Shown here in pieces: positions 26,660 through 36,051 of a stretch of 64,000 nucleotides of DNA; position 1 is the first letter of the stretch; each line of letters starts with the position of its first letter. The translations under genes were made by a program, and so were the position numbers. Source of the stretch: UBA1924 sp963976625 (GTDB taxonomy: Bacteria > Planctomycetota > Phycisphaerae > Phycisphaerales > UBA1924). The notes beneath the pieces were generated by a model. The model was not told where the DNA came from, searched no databases, and was given only the letters and a program-made list of their open reading frames with translations. The stretch covers positions 62,001-126,000 of the forward strand of contig CAXBLA010000003.1 in the NCBI GenBank assembly GCA_963976625.1, read 5' to 3'.

Positions 26660-28696
26660 TCAAGGGCACCCAGCCCCAAACGCATCGAGAAACGCACTCA
26701 CATCAAAGAAGTCAAAAAGACCGTCGCCTGTAAAATCTGCGACCGCGTCCAGATTCCCGAACCCATCCAAGAACGCGGACACATCAAAGAAATCCAAAAT
26801 CCCATCGTTCGTCAGATCGGCCGCACACGATTTCGGGCATTCGCTCAGATCCACGATATGAAGCCCTGAAACCTGATCTGCTATATATGCCGTATCGCCC
26901 ACTACATCGACATCGTAAGCAAAGCTCGTGGTTAGATAGAATCCAAGAAACATAGGGTCTGCCAGCGAACTGATGTCATAGATCTCCATGCCGAATCTAT
27001 GATTCGCCAAATAAATCCTATCGCCCACAATAGTGAGTCTTTCCGGATTGCCCAAGGTCTTCAACCAAGCAATGCTTTTTATTGATTTTGGATCGCTCAC
27101 ATCCATGATCCGAATTCCAAAACTCTGCACTACGGCAAAAGCAATCGTACCGACAATCTTGAGATCGATGACATCACGCAAATTGCGATCTGTACCGAGT
27201 ATATCAAGCGATGTTGGATCACTAACATCGATAATCTCGAAACCCAAAAAATTACCATTGGGGACATACGCTGTGGTTCCCACAACATCAACGCTATAGA
27301 CAGCGTTGAGAGTATTCCGATGACCCAAATACACTGGATCTTCTGGATCGCTGACATCGATAATCTGCATACCCTCGGTCAGATCAGCAATATAAGCCGT
27401 GGTACCAACAACCGCTACATCTAGTGCCCTCCCCGGCGTGTCATACGAACCCAGAAACCCTGGCGAGGTCGGATCACTCACCTTGATTATCTGTAGCCCT
27501 GCATAATCGTCCGCGATATAGACCGTTGTGCCGACAACTGTAAGACTGGTAGCCGTTCCTGGCGTGTCGTACGAACCAAGAATGATCGGAGCAGCAGGGT
27601 CACTGACATCGACAATCTGCACACCAGATTCCCCATCAGCCACATACGCCGTCGTACCAACAACAGTGACTGTGCGAGCAAAATCAGGCGTGTCGATCGA
27701 TCCCAGATAAGGTGTTGCGACCGGCTCGCTGACATCAATAATCACCAGCCCTGAACTGCCTATAGCATAGGCAGTCGTACCGATCACGGCCGAATCGCGA
27801 AGATTGCCGGGGGTGTCATATGTGCCGAGAAATTCTGGAGTTTTTGGATTACTGACATCGATTACTTGAAGTCCACGATCTTGGTTGTTGACATAGGCCA
27901 TCTTCCCCACAACCGACACACCCGAGACAGAGAGCGACAGGCTCTGCACCGCGAGAACTTCGGGTGCCTTCGGATCGCTTACATCAACGATATGAAGCCC
28001 GGTGAGAGAATCAGTCACATAGGCAATGGTACCATCGAGCGCAAATCCTCTCGTGTGAGGCGTATTGTACGAACCGACAAAAACAGGCTCTGTCGGATCA
28101 CTGACATCAACCATATGAACTCCATGTTCATGATCAACCACATAAGCAGTCGTGCCGACAACATCAATTTGGTCCGCTGACTCCGGAGTATAATATCGCC
28201 CAAGATACTCCGGGAGCGACAGGTTGCTAACATCATAAATCTGCACACCACTCCTCGCGTCTGCTACATACGCAATGGAATCTACGACCGCTACATCCTG
28301 AGAACTGTTCGAGCTGATCAACCGGATAAAAGTGGGCGCCGAGCGATCACTCAAATCGAGGATCTCGACCCCACTCCTCCCGACGACATACGCTATATCC
28401 CCGACAATGGCCATCCTGTTTGAAAAGCCGAGAGTCTCATATGACCCGATGAGTACCGGCGAAGCTGAATCACTGATATCGATAATGTGAAGGCCAAACT
28501 CAATATCAGTCACATACGCGATGGTTCCTTTAACAATGATGTGCCGAGCACTCCCAACTTGTTCATAATTGCCGAGATAAAATCGATCCTGACAAAACAC
28601 CCCATCCGCTTTGGCAGGTGAAGAAATGATTGTGAGCACGCCAACTACGAGTACTCCAATGACCGCCAATGTCGATGTGATTGCTGATTGGTTCAT
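26660..28696 (-). CDS. Secreted LVIVD-repeat beta-propeller protein with C-terminal dockerin-like tag
   Basis: 678 residues from the Met of MNQSAITSTLAVIGVLVVG (signal peptide, cleavage near PAKADG); a start 9 bp upstream (28705) is equally possible. The body is about 13 repeats of ~42 residues on the pattern 'VxVVGTTAYVADxxxGLQIIDVSDPxxPxxLGSYDTPG', that is LVIVD repeats, expected to fold as beta-propellers. The C-terminus carries DLTNDGILDFFDVSAFL and DFTGDGLFDFFDVSAFL, ending GAGCP-stop. Base composition is distinctly AT-richer (near 40% GC in sampled stretches) than adjacent housekeeping genes. Likely extracellular; ligand unknown. Same architecture as the gene at 30576. Confidence 0.85.
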   Translation of the reverse strand: MNQSAITSTLAVIGVLVVGVLTIISSPAKADGVFCQDRFYLGNYEQVGSARHIIVKGTIAYVTDIEFGLHIIDISDSASPVLIGSYETLGFSNRMAIVGDIAYVVGRSGVEILDLSDRSAPTFIRLISSNSSQDVAVVDSIAYVADARSGVQIYDVSNLSLPEYLGRYYTPESADQIDVVGTTAYVVDHEHGVHMVDVSDPTEPVFVGSYNTPHTRGFALDGTIAYVTDSLTGLHIVDVSDPKAPEVLAVQSLSLSVSGVSVVGKMAYVNNQDRGLQVIDVSNPKTPEFLGTYDTPGNLRDSAVIGTTAYAIGSSGLVIIDVSEPVATPYLGSIDTPDFARTVTVVGTTAYVADGESGVQIVDVSDPAAPIILGSYDTPGTATSLTVVGTTVYIADDYAGLQIIKVSDPTSPGFLGSYDTPGRALDVAVVGTTAYIADLTEGMQIIDVSDPEDPVYLGHRNTLNAVYSVDVVGTTAYVPNGNFLGFEIIDVSDPTSLDILGTDRNLRDVIDLKIVGTIAFAVVQSFGIRIMDVSDPKSIKSIAWLKTLGNPERLTIVGDRIYLANHRFGMEIYDISSLADPMFLGFYLTTSFAYDVDVVGDTAYIADQVSGLHIVDLSECPKSCAADLTNDGILDFFDVSAFLDGFGNLDAVADFTGDGLFDFFDVSAFLDAFGAGCP

Positions 28697-29063
28697 GCCG
28701 TACATAGTCCTAAAATAATAATGCGTGTTTTCTAACAACGAAATGACCAGTTGAGAACAGCCAATCCACCTCGCCCCCACTGATCGGCTCTTGACAAGCG
28801 GCTGACATGAGCGTGCTGAATCTCAACGCAGACACACCCACAATCGTACCACCCCACTGTGCAACCCACAAGGCTTTTGCACCCAGTGCCGCTCAGGAAT
28901 CAACAAAAATGTTATGCGGGCCAATGACATCAAGACAAGGACCCAATGTCCAAACCCCCACTCACAAAACTCTTCACCCCAAATAGCCCATTTTCCCTTT
29001 GGAGCCCTTCGCCACATTCAATATACTCACTGTGCACCAACACATAATTCCAAAGAGACCATC

Positions 29064-30488
29064 ATGAATACCCACCTCCCCATCATGCTCACCGCACTCA
29101 CACTCTCATCATCCTGCGGCTTCGCCCAATCCGCCTATGAAATCTCCGCCGACGGCCACAACCTCGCCTCCACCAACCAATACGAACCGACCCACAGCCA
29201 CACAACACACCGCGGCGTTGGCGCCGTCCCATTCCTGCTGACCCCCGATCAATTCGTCGAACTCCGCCGACAAATCGGCGGGCTCAAAATCACCGACATC
29301 GACAACGACGGCCACAACGACCTCGTCGCCGTCTGCTACCAGTCCAACAGCTTCCCGCCCTACAAAGACTGGCACGACATGATCTTCTTCGGCGATGGCT
29401 CCGGCATCAACACCGCCCCCGGCTGGATCTCCGACCTCCAAACACACACGGGCGATGTACAAGTCGGCGACATCGACAACAACGGCTACCAAGACATCGT
29501 CACCATCCACGGCGGGCTCCGCAGAGACTCCGTCCGCGTCTACTTCGGTTCCGTCTCCGGCACCCCGACTGCCCCAGGCTACACCTCCAACACCCTCAAC
29601 TCCACCTGGGCCACCGCCGGCGTCCTCGCCGACATGGACCAAGACAACGACCTCGACCTCGTCACCACCAACCAAGGCGTCTCCCCAAACCCCAACCGCC
29701 CAATCCTCATGTTCGACAACACCGGCTCCACGCTGACCACCGCCTCCACCTGGCAGTCGAGCGACGAATCCATCCAGAACGGCATCGCCGCCCAAGACAT
29801 CACCGGCGACGGCTACCCAGACCTCGCCGTTGCCAAGTGGGTCAACCACGACAGCGGGCTCTACCTCAACACCACCGGCACCCCCGAAACCACCCAGAGC
29901 GTCACCGCCAGCAAGTCCGACACCGACAAGGGCGTCGCCTTCACCGACCTCCAAGGCGACGGCACCATCGACATCGCCTTCGGGGGAGACCCAACCCGCC
30001 TCTACGAATGGACCGAGGGCGCACTCAACCCCGTATACGCGTCCAACCCACCGTTCGCCGGCCCCCAAGAAATCATGTTCATCGATGTCGATCAAGACGG
30101 CGACGACGACCTCGCCGAGATCCACTTCTCCGACGGACGAGCACACATCTACCTCAACCGCGACGGCACACTCGATACAGAACCAACCTGGACCTTCGAC
30201 GCCTCAGAAGTCGGCACCGCCATGGCCTTCGGCGATCTCAACGGCGACAACCGCCCAGACCTCGCCCTGGGCTACTCCGGCAACACCTGCATCCGAATCT
30301 TCTTCGCCCAGGCCCCCGCTTGCCCCGCTGATCTCACCAATGACGGCGAGCTCGATTTCTTCGATGTCTCGGCATTCCTCGACGCCTTCGCCATCCAAGA
30401 CCCAGCCGCCGACTACACCAGCGACGGCGAGTACGACTTCTTCGATGTCTCCGCCTTCCTCGATTTCTTCGCCACAGGCTGTCCATAA
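29064..30488 (+). CDS. Secreted VCBS/FG-GAP-repeat protein with C-terminal dockerin-like tag
   Basis: 474 residues. Signal peptide MNTHLPIMLTALTLSSSCGFAQ (Cys near the end, but not a convincing lipobox). The body has FG-GAP/VCBS-type motifs: ITDIDNDGHNDLVAVCY, QVGDIDNNGYQDIVTIHGG, LADMDQDNDLDLVTTNQG, DITGDGYPDLAVAKW, DLQGDGTIDIAFGGD, DVDQDGDDDLAEIHF, DLNGDNRPDLALGY. About seven blades each carry a Ca2+-binding DxDxDGxxD loop. The C-terminus has DLTNDGELDFFDVSAFL and DYTSDGEYDFFDVSAFL, ending ATGCP-stop. The start is set by AAAGAGA upstream; an in-frame ATG at 28914 adds 50 residues with no signal function. GC-rich, unlike the two LVIVD genes that flank it. Confidence 0.87.
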   Translation: MNTHLPIMLTALTLSSSCGFAQSAYEISADGHNLASTNQYEPTHSHTTHRGVGAVPFLLTPDQFVELRRQIGGLKITDIDNDGHNDLVAVCYQSNSFPPYKDWHDMIFFGDGSGINTAPGWISDLQTHTGDVQVGDIDNNGYQDIVTIHGGLRRDSVRVYFGSVSGTPTAPGYTSNTLNSTWATAGVLADMDQDNDLDLVTTNQGVSPNPNRPILMFDNTGSTLTTASTWQSSDESIQNGIAAQDITGDGYPDLAVAKWVNHDSGLYLNTTGTPETTQSVTASKSDTDKGVAFTDLQGDGTIDIAFGGDPTRLYEWTEGALNPVYASNPPFAGPQEIMFIDVDQDGDDDLAEIHFSDGRAHIYLNRDGTLDTEPTWTFDASEVGTAMAFGDLNGDNRPDLALGYSGNTCIRIFFAQAPACPADLTNDGELDFFDVSAFLDAFAIQDPAADYTSDGEYDFFDVSAFLDFFATGCP

Positions 30489-30516
30489 GCATCGTGGCGA
30501 ACTAGAACTCCAAAGA

Positions 30517-30545
30517 AAAAGCCCAATCATTTGATCGGGCTTTCA
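30517..30545. terminator. Bidirectional hairpin terminator between convergent genes
   Basis: AAAGCCC and GGGCTTT form the outer stem and ATCA/TGAT the inner stem. An A-run precedes and a T-rich stretch follows, so it can serve both the + strand VCBS gene and the - strand LVIVD gene. Confidence 0.8.
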
Positions 30546-30575
30546 TTATGAATGAACTTGTGTTATGCGATCAGA

Positions 30576-31781
30576 TCACGGACAACCCGCCGCGAAGTGG
30601 TCCAAGAATGCCGAAACATCGAAGAAGTCGTACTCGCCGTCATCCGTAAAATCTGCCACAGAATCCTGATTCGCAAAGGCATCAAGGAATGCGGAGACAT
30701 CGAAGAAGTCGAGCTCACCATCCCCGGTCAGATCCCCAGCACACACACAATGGTCAGTGACATCAATGACCATCAGATCATTGCGCCCTGCGACAAACGC
30801 CAGCCCATCACGAACACAAATAGCTCCTGTGCCCAGCCACGCATCAACTTGAGTCAACTCAACTCTTGCCAGGTGGCTTGGATCACTCACATCGATGATT
30901 CCAAAGAATTTTTCATAGTAAACATCTTTTCCACTAAATGTCTCATACATTTCCGACGCATAGGCAATATCGCCATCGAGCACGATCGTAGTTGCTATGT
31001 TGAACGTCCCCGCACCAGAGAGATAGAACTGAGTATCTAGGACAACCGGATTGGTGATATCACTCACATCAACCGTCGTAAAACCGGATCCGCCATCATC
31101 GGCCATATACGCGATGTCGTCTCGTATTTGAATCGAGACCGGAGTACCTACAGTCCCGATAGGCAGACTACCCACGACCTGCGGCGAAGTAGGATCCGAG
31201 GCGTCAATGATATCGAGCCCAAATCCCCCCACATACACATCCGTCCCATCCACTGCCAAATGGCGAGGAAACTTGAGTGCCGTTGCACTCACAAACTGCG
31301 GCGATGTAGGATCACTCAGATCATAGATGAGCAAATTCCTATCTCCATAATCGATCATGTACGCCAACCCGTTCGCAAACTCAATGCTCAAGATAAAGCT
31401 AGTCACCACAGGATCCATCTCGGTAATAAACACCGGGTTCGCCGGGTCACTCACATCGAACACACGCACACCACTGGGCGCATTCACAAGCGTCGCATAG
31501 AGCGTAGTACCATCTAGATACACCCGCCCACTCGCATCCATGGTGCTCACAAGGACAGGAGAAGCCGGGTCGCTCATGTCATACACCCGCAGGTCCTCGT
31601 GCTCAACACCAAGGATCACATAATCACCTATCGAGACCATGTTGTACACACCACCACTAAATGGTGTACTACTCAACTGATCCAATGGAAAACAAACCGA
31701 GTCACCTGCATGAAGCGGTCCCCCAATACCAACCGTGATCACTACAAAAAACAACGCAGAGATTATGTCAACGAGTTTCAT
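30576..31781 (-). CDS. Secreted LVIVD-repeat propeller protein with C-terminal dockerin-like tag
   Basis: 401 residues; AAGGTG lies 4-5 bp before the ATG. Signal peptide MKLVDIISALFFVVITVGIGGPLHAG read in parts, cleaved near LHA. Repeats such as LRVYDMSDPASPVLVSTMD, VRVFDVSDPANPVFITEMD, LLIYDLSDPTSPQFVSA, LDIIDASDPTSPQVVGS, FTTVDVSDITNPVVLDT mark the LVIVD family; about seven repeats would close one propeller. The C-terminus reads DLTGDGELDFFDVSAFL and DFTDDGEYDFFDVSAFL, ending AAGCP-stop. It is a shorter relative of the protein encoded at 26660, with similarly AT-rich coding sequence. Surface or extracellular location is inferred; no enzymatic motif is visible. Confidence 0.85.
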   Translation of the reverse strand: MKLVDIISALFFVVITVGIGGPLHAGDSVCFPLDQLSSTPFSGGVYNMVSIGDYVILGVEHEDLRVYDMSDPASPVLVSTMDASGRVYLDGTTLYATLVNAPSGVRVFDVSDPANPVFITEMDPVVTSFILSIEFANGLAYMIDYGDRNLLIYDLSDPTSPQFVSATALKFPRHLAVDGTDVYVGGFGLDIIDASDPTSPQVVGSLPIGTVGTPVSIQIRDDIAYMADDGGSGFTTVDVSDITNPVVLDTQFYLSGAGTFNIATTIVLDGDIAYASEMYETFSGKDVYYEKFFGIIDVSDPSHLARVELTQVDAWLGTGAICVRDGLAFVAGRNDLMVIDVTDHCVCAGDLTGDGELDFFDVSAFLDAFANQDSVADFTDDGEYDFFDVSAFLDHFAAGCP

Positions 31782-32256
31782 TTTTCACCTTTCTTCTACT
31801 GGGTTCCGAAAAACAGGGATCCGCAATAGTGTACACGAACAGTCTCCATTTAAATACAAGAATCACATTCTATAAGCCAACATACGCGTACAAACACATC
31901 GAATCACCATCAATACACATTAATAATTGCCGAAAAAATGAAGCCTATAGACAACCACTGTACGACTCTCATAAAAAGACCGTTTAGCAAACTTGATATT
32001 TTTTAAAATTGAAATGATATGAAAAAAGCTGTTGCGACGGGCTGTTTTCTAGACGCGCACATTTTCTCCCTAAGTTTCTCTACCGATCGCGCGTTGATAC
32101 GCCACCTATCTGCTACATTCCTCAAAATCTCACGCAGAGGAGAAAGCTCAACTCAAACACGCTCGAATGAACTGCCACCATTTGGTGATTGCAGGGGGCA
32201 TTATTGCATTGACGAATCCACACATTCTGGATCTCTGAACCACAAAATAAAGGTAC
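31782..32256. other. AT-rich intergenic region between divergent secreted-protein genes
   Basis: About 475 bp, far more AT-rich than the rest (for example around 31850-32010). A short + frame from 32019 runs into the next gene but has no ribosome site or family resemblance, so I do not call it. AAAGG at 32249 is the ribosome site of the gene at 32257. It probably holds the promoters of both flanking genes. Confidence 0.5.
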
Positions 32257-34611
32257 ATGATGTCAAAAAAACTCGCGATCCTGCTCATAAGCACCGCCGG
32301 CTGCTCCATAGCCCTGGGCCAAGACACATACCAGCTCGATGAAGCATCCCCCTCCGGCGATGTCGAGTACAGCACCACCGGGAAAGTCAACTGGAAACCC
32401 ACCAGCCCGTCAGGGCCATGGGCTTCAGGAGTCTCAGAACTTTTCGATGGATATACCCCAGACCAACAACCCTACGGCGATGTACTCTCCTACACCGGCG
32501 CGGGCGTGGGCGATGTGGATAACGACGGCTATGGAGACTTCGCCATCACCTGGTACCACGCCGAAGTCAGCGCATATCGGAGCGAAGCATTCAGCACCGA
32601 ACCCGATCACACCACATTCTCAGGCTCTGGAGACTCCGTCGGCTTCGTCCGCGTGATCTCCGGCAACCCAAACTACCTCAACACAGGGGGAATCCACAGC
32701 ATCGACTCCGGCGGCCCCACCACCAATGTCGTCGGCGGATCAACAAACGAAGATATGCGCCGAATCGGGCCGGACTTCTGGGGCAAACACTCAGGAGCCA
32801 TCTGGTCCCACGAGATCACCACCATCGGTGATATCGACGGCGATAGCAAAGACGAAGTCGTGCTCGCCTCAAACTATTCCGGCGGCGGCATCGTCGAGAT
32901 CTGGGCATGCACCGCACGCTACAACACCAACCCATTAACCCCACAAAGATGGGTCAAACTCCTCGAGATCGAAGGCGAATTAGGCGGCGAGGAAATCGGC
33001 TACCAGTCATACCACGGCCCACTCCCATCGGACTACACCTCCGGCTCGGGCACCTCAGGCTACGATCTTGATTTCAATGACGACGGAGCCCCCGACTTGC
33101 TGCTAGCCTCAAAGTGGTCGCGCGACGCTGATCTCGGCCATGCAGAAAACGGCACCACAGGAAGATCCCGACCTCCAGGCGCGGCGTGGCTCTTCCTCAT
33201 GCCCAAGGCCGATGTCTTCGATGAAATCGCTGCAAAAAGACTCAAGTTCTGCGACAATCTATCCAATGCAGACGGCTCCGTAGGCTCCGACGGCATCCCC
33301 GATGTGCTCCCATTAAAAATCAGCTCAGAAGAATACAACCTCCGCATCACCGGTCACCAGATCGCCGCATGGGACGGAACAGACCAGGCATCGTCAGGAA
33401 CGAACTGCGCCCCAAGATACTTCGGTGCAGACATCGATCCCGCCGGCGATCTCGATGACGACGGGCTCCTCGATATCGTTGTCGGCGCCCCCGGAAACAT
33501 CGCAAACGCTGACTACGCCGCAGATCCTTCTGATTATGTGACCACAGACGCCCCCGGACAAATCTATTTCTTCCTCTCAGGATCAACCAATGAAAACCGC
33601 CCTGTCGATGGTGAAGATGTCATTACCTTCGCCGATTCACTCCCAAAGCACTACACATCCACTTCACAACTCGTTGGGGTGAACTGTGACTCAGGCTTAG
33701 GCACCGTGTTCTCCACTACATACAGAGTGCGATCCAAATCTCAAATGACGGCACTCCAACTCGACTTCACCAGCGAGGCCGCAGATTTTGTCATCACCGG
33801 CGGCACAACTTACTCCGGGCGATCAGGAATCGGCAACCATATTGAAGGCGGCGTGAAACTCGACAAAAATAGCGATCCAGACTTCGCATTCCATCATCAA
33901 AACGACCTCGAAGTCCTCGTGATGCTCGATATGCAAACCCGCATCACCGACTGGATCAACCATGTTGACGGCGGCAACGGGAGTCATCCCACCACCACCC
34001 AAAACCTTTGGACCATCGGGCAGTCAGAAACAACGACACTCTTCAAACCAGATATTGGTATCCGTCGATACAGCGGCTCAGAAGCAGATACATATCTCAG
34101 TTGGAACACTGTAACACCAGCAGAAGCCGGGGTCACAGGATTCCGGATCGCGGGCAACTTCGACGGCAGTTCATATCCTGACTGTGAACTCGCCATTGAT
34201 TGTTCTGACGGCTACGACAATAGACAAAAATCCATCAAAATCGTTGAGATTACCCCGACAGGGGTCGGCAGCTCGATCATCGCCAACATCTGGCCCGAAT
34301 CCAGTGGCATTGACTTTACAGGCGAGTCCCAACTCTCCCCAGGCTTCGATCTGTACCACATATACGATGGAAACATCACAGCATGGCCAATCTGGCCTGG
34401 CTCGCTCGATGATCAGTACCACGACCTCCTCATCGGGGCAAGAACCTACCCCGTCCAGGTCACCACGGTCCGCCAAGCCGACGGCACCGTCGAATCCATC
34501 GAACCATGGGACAGCGGCATGTCGCTCACCCAAACCCAGTACAACCGACGGACAACCGTCGGCGCAGGCCGCGCCTGGGTGCTACGAGCAAAGGAAGCAG
34601 CCAAACCGTAA
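32257..34611 (+). CDS. Secreted FG-GAP (integrin-like propeller) protein without the dockerin-like tag
   Basis: 784 residues. Signal peptide MMSKKLAILLISTAGCSIALGQ (ATG at 32260 is an equal candidate). FG-GAP-like Ca-loops recur: GAGVGDVDNDGYGDFAITW, TTIGDIDGDSKDEVVLASN, YDLDFNDDGAPDLLLASKW, DPAGDLDDDGLLDIVVGAPG, and weaker ones later (NFDGSSYPDCELAIDC). The segment DIVVGAPGN resembles the alpha-integrin FG-GAP core. Unlike the other six secreted proteins in the 17-34 kb block it lacks the DFFDVSxFL pair and ends ...WVLRAKEAAKP. Function is unknown; it may bind or cleave a polysaccharide or be structural, but no catalytic motif is evident. Confidence 0.82.
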   Translation: MMSKKLAILLISTAGCSIALGQDTYQLDEASPSGDVEYSTTGKVNWKPTSPSGPWASGVSELFDGYTPDQQPYGDVLSYTGAGVGDVDNDGYGDFAITWYHAEVSAYRSEAFSTEPDHTTFSGSGDSVGFVRVISGNPNYLNTGGIHSIDSGGPTTNVVGGSTNEDMRRIGPDFWGKHSGAIWSHEITTIGDIDGDSKDEVVLASNYSGGGIVEIWACTARYNTNPLTPQRWVKLLEIEGELGGEEIGYQSYHGPLPSDYTSGSGTSGYDLDFNDDGAPDLLLASKWSRDADLGHAENGTTGRSRPPGAAWLFLMPKADVFDEIAAKRLKFCDNLSNADGSVGSDGIPDVLPLKISSEEYNLRITGHQIAAWDGTDQASSGTNCAPRYFGADIDPAGDLDDDGLLDIVVGAPGNIANADYAADPSDYVTTDAPGQIYFFLSGSTNENRPVDGEDVITFADSLPKHYTSTSQLVGVNCDSGLGTVFSTTYRVRSKSQMTALQLDFTSEAADFVITGGTTYSGRSGIGNHIEGGVKLDKNSDPDFAFHHQNDLEVLVMLDMQTRITDWINHVDGGNGSHPTTTQNLWTIGQSETTTLFKPDIGIRRYSGSEADTYLSWNTVTPAEAGVTGFRIAGNFDGSSYPDCELAIDCSDGYDNRQKSIKIVEITPTGVGSSIIANIWPESSGIDFTGESQLSPGFDLYHIYDGNITAWPIWPGSLDDQYHDLLIGARTYPVQVTTVRQADGTVESIEPWDSGMSLTQTQYNRRTTVGAGRAWVLRAKEAAKP

Positions 34612-34651
34612 GGGTCAACAATACCACACATAGCTCAATAAGCACAGCACT

Positions 34652-34686
34652 CCGGCATATCACCCTCCCAGTGATGTGCCGGTTTT
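34652..34686 (+). terminator. Hairpin terminator
   Basis: CCGGCATATCAC pairs with GTGATGTGCCGG (one mismatch) over a 7-nt loop, followed by TTTTC. It lies 40 bp after the FG-GAP gene stop. Confidence 0.8.
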
Positions 34687-34765
34687 CATTACCTCTCACA
34701 GTCGCAGAAAAAAGAATACATGCAGAAAAAAAACCGCGATCCTTCCAGATCACGGTCACTTCAAA

Positions 34766-34839
34766 TGGGCGTAACAGGACTTGAACCTGTGACCTCTGCC
34801 ATGTGACGGCAGCGCTCTAGCCAACTGAGCTATACGCCC
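34766..34839 (-). tRNA. tRNA-Val (CAC anticodon)
   Basis: 74 nt on the - strand. Acceptor GGGCGTA pairs fully with TACGCCC, D arm TAGCTCAGTTGGCTAGAGC, anticodon stem-loop CTGCC-GTCACAT-GGCAG giving anticodon CAC (reads GTG), T arm ACAGG-TTCAAGT-CCTGT, discriminator A. CCA is not encoded. Located directly downstream of the secretion cluster on the same strand. Confidence 0.95.
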
Positions 34840-34888
34840 CAATGAGCCCGGATCATATACCGGATCAGAGGCAAGCTCAACCGCCCGA

Positions 34889-35398
34889 TCACTGCATATT
34901 TGACATCTTGAAGGTCACCGATTTCCCCGACTTGTGCACCACCGTCACCGTCCGGGCCACCCCGTCGATCGCCGTCAGCTTCCAGACCCCCTCGATCTCA
35001 TCCCCAATCCGGTGCGGCTTCGAGTTGATCATCGCCAGCGGGTTCGTCGGGTGCGGCAAAATAGAAGTCACCAACAGCTCTGGCAGCCGCTCCTCCACCG
35101 GGCGCCGGGGCTCATCGCTCACCTCATACTGATCCACATACAGCTCTTCATTGAACTCTTCAAACCAGAACGGCGAGCTCAAAACCACACGCTCATGACC
35201 AGCTTCATCCGATTGTTCATCGGAGTGATCCAACGAAACAGAGAGCTCTGGAAAATCGATCGTCTCCTCGACCCCGCCCGTCGTCACCATCGCGTTCGTC
35301 TTCGCGGCTCCCTGCCCAAGATAACGAACACTAAAAGCGACCAAGACCGGCACAATACACCCCAACGACACATAAACCAGCGTATGACTCAGCTTCAT
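34889..35398 (-). CDS. PilP/GspC-like inner-membrane protein of the secretion cluster
   Basis: 169 residues. One N-terminal membrane helix (LVYVSLGCIVPVLVAFSVRYL), an acidic low-complexity linker, then a small beta-rich domain LLVTSILPHPTNPLAMINSK...HRIGDEIEGVWKLTAIDGVARTVTVVHKSGKSVTF (read in parts). This layout is that of PilP and the homology region of GspC, which link the inner-membrane platform to the secretin. It is the last gene of the cluster and overlaps the preceding gene by 4 bp (ATGA). The assignment rests on position and topology more than on sequence. Confidence 0.65.
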   Translation of the reverse strand: MKLSHTLVYVSLGCIVPVLVAFSVRYLGQGAAKTNAMVTTGGVEETIDFPELSVSLDHSDEQSDEAGHERVVLSSPFWFEEFNEELYVDQYEVSDEPRRPVEERLPELLVTSILPHPTNPLAMINSKPHRIGDEIEGVWKLTAIDGVARTVTVVHKSGKSVTFKMSNMQ

Positions 35399-36051
35399 GA
35401 CGCGCCCCCTTCCGACACCGCAACCCGAGCATCAGTGACCTGATCAACCCCAGCCGGGGCCGCAGACATCGTTTCCTCAAACGCCTCCGGGAACGCACCA
35501 AGCTCGTAGGTTGAAACCTGCAGAATCATCCTGGCCGATTCTTTCGATGTGGGCAGCATCCGGAACGAACCCACCTTTGTAATGCACGACCCACCGCTCA
35601 GCTCTTGAAGATAATCAACAATCCCACTGTACGGACCATCACACTCAACCCGAAACTCCTGAGTCGCGAGCTCAAGCTCAGCCTGGCCGGGCCCACGCTT
35701 GAGCTTCTCAATCCGCTTACGCAGCGGCTCAATCTTCGTCACGGTCAACCCCTTCTCCTCAGCGAGATCCTGGAGATGCCCGTGCATATTCGTTCCATTC
35801 GCGCTGTCAAGCTGCGCCCGCAGCTCATCGCGAATCTCACTCATCCGCTCAAGCGATCGTTCCACTTGCTGGGCATGGAGCCCGATCGACTCCTCGCCCT
35901 GGGTCAGCTGTCGAACCTGCGCATCACGCGCAAGCTTGAGGTCCCGCTCAGATTCAAGCTCAGCCCCGACTAAGAAATGCCAGCCCGCCGCCCCCGCAAG
36001 AGAGATCAGACCGAGCTTCACAAAGAATGATTTCATCGTATCCTGGTTCAT
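35395..36051 (-). CDS. PilO/GspM-like inner-membrane protein
   Basis: 218 residues. A single N-terminal membrane helix (VKLGLISLAGAAGWHFLVG), a coiled-coil region (RQLTQGEESIGLHAQQVERSLERMSEIRDELRAQL, read in parts), then a compact ferredoxin-like domain (QEFRVECDGPYSGIVDYLQEL...SFRMLP...ARMILQVSTYEL) as in PilO. In type IV pilus or type II systems this protein pairs with PilN/GspL in the alignment subcomplex. It overlaps both neighbours by 4 bp, so translation is coupled. Confidence 0.72.
   Translation of the reverse strand: MNQDTMKSFFVKLGLISLAGAAGWHFLVGAELESERDLKLARDAQVRQLTQGEESIGLHAQQVERSLERMSEIRDELRAQLDSANGTNMHGHLQDLAEEKGLTVTKIEPLRKRIEKLKRGPGQAELELATQEFRVECDGPYSGIVDYLQELSGGSCITKVGSFRMLPTSKESARMILQVSTYELGAFPEAFEETMSAAPAGVDQVTDARVAVSEGGAS

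Noticed and set aside
26660..28696. Internal ~126-bp DNA repeats as a structural DNA array
   Set aside because: They are degenerate at DNA level and are the coding of 42-residue LVIVD protein repeats.
17312..31781. Dockerin-like tags as part of a cellulosome
   Set aside because: No cohesin, scaffoldin or cellulase genes are visible and the repeats differ from clostridial dockerins; only the dockerin-like label is kept.
32019..32342. Short + frame upstream of the FG-GAP gene
   Set aside because: No Shine-Dalgarno, AT-rich DNA, overlaps the signal peptide of the next gene and resembles no family.
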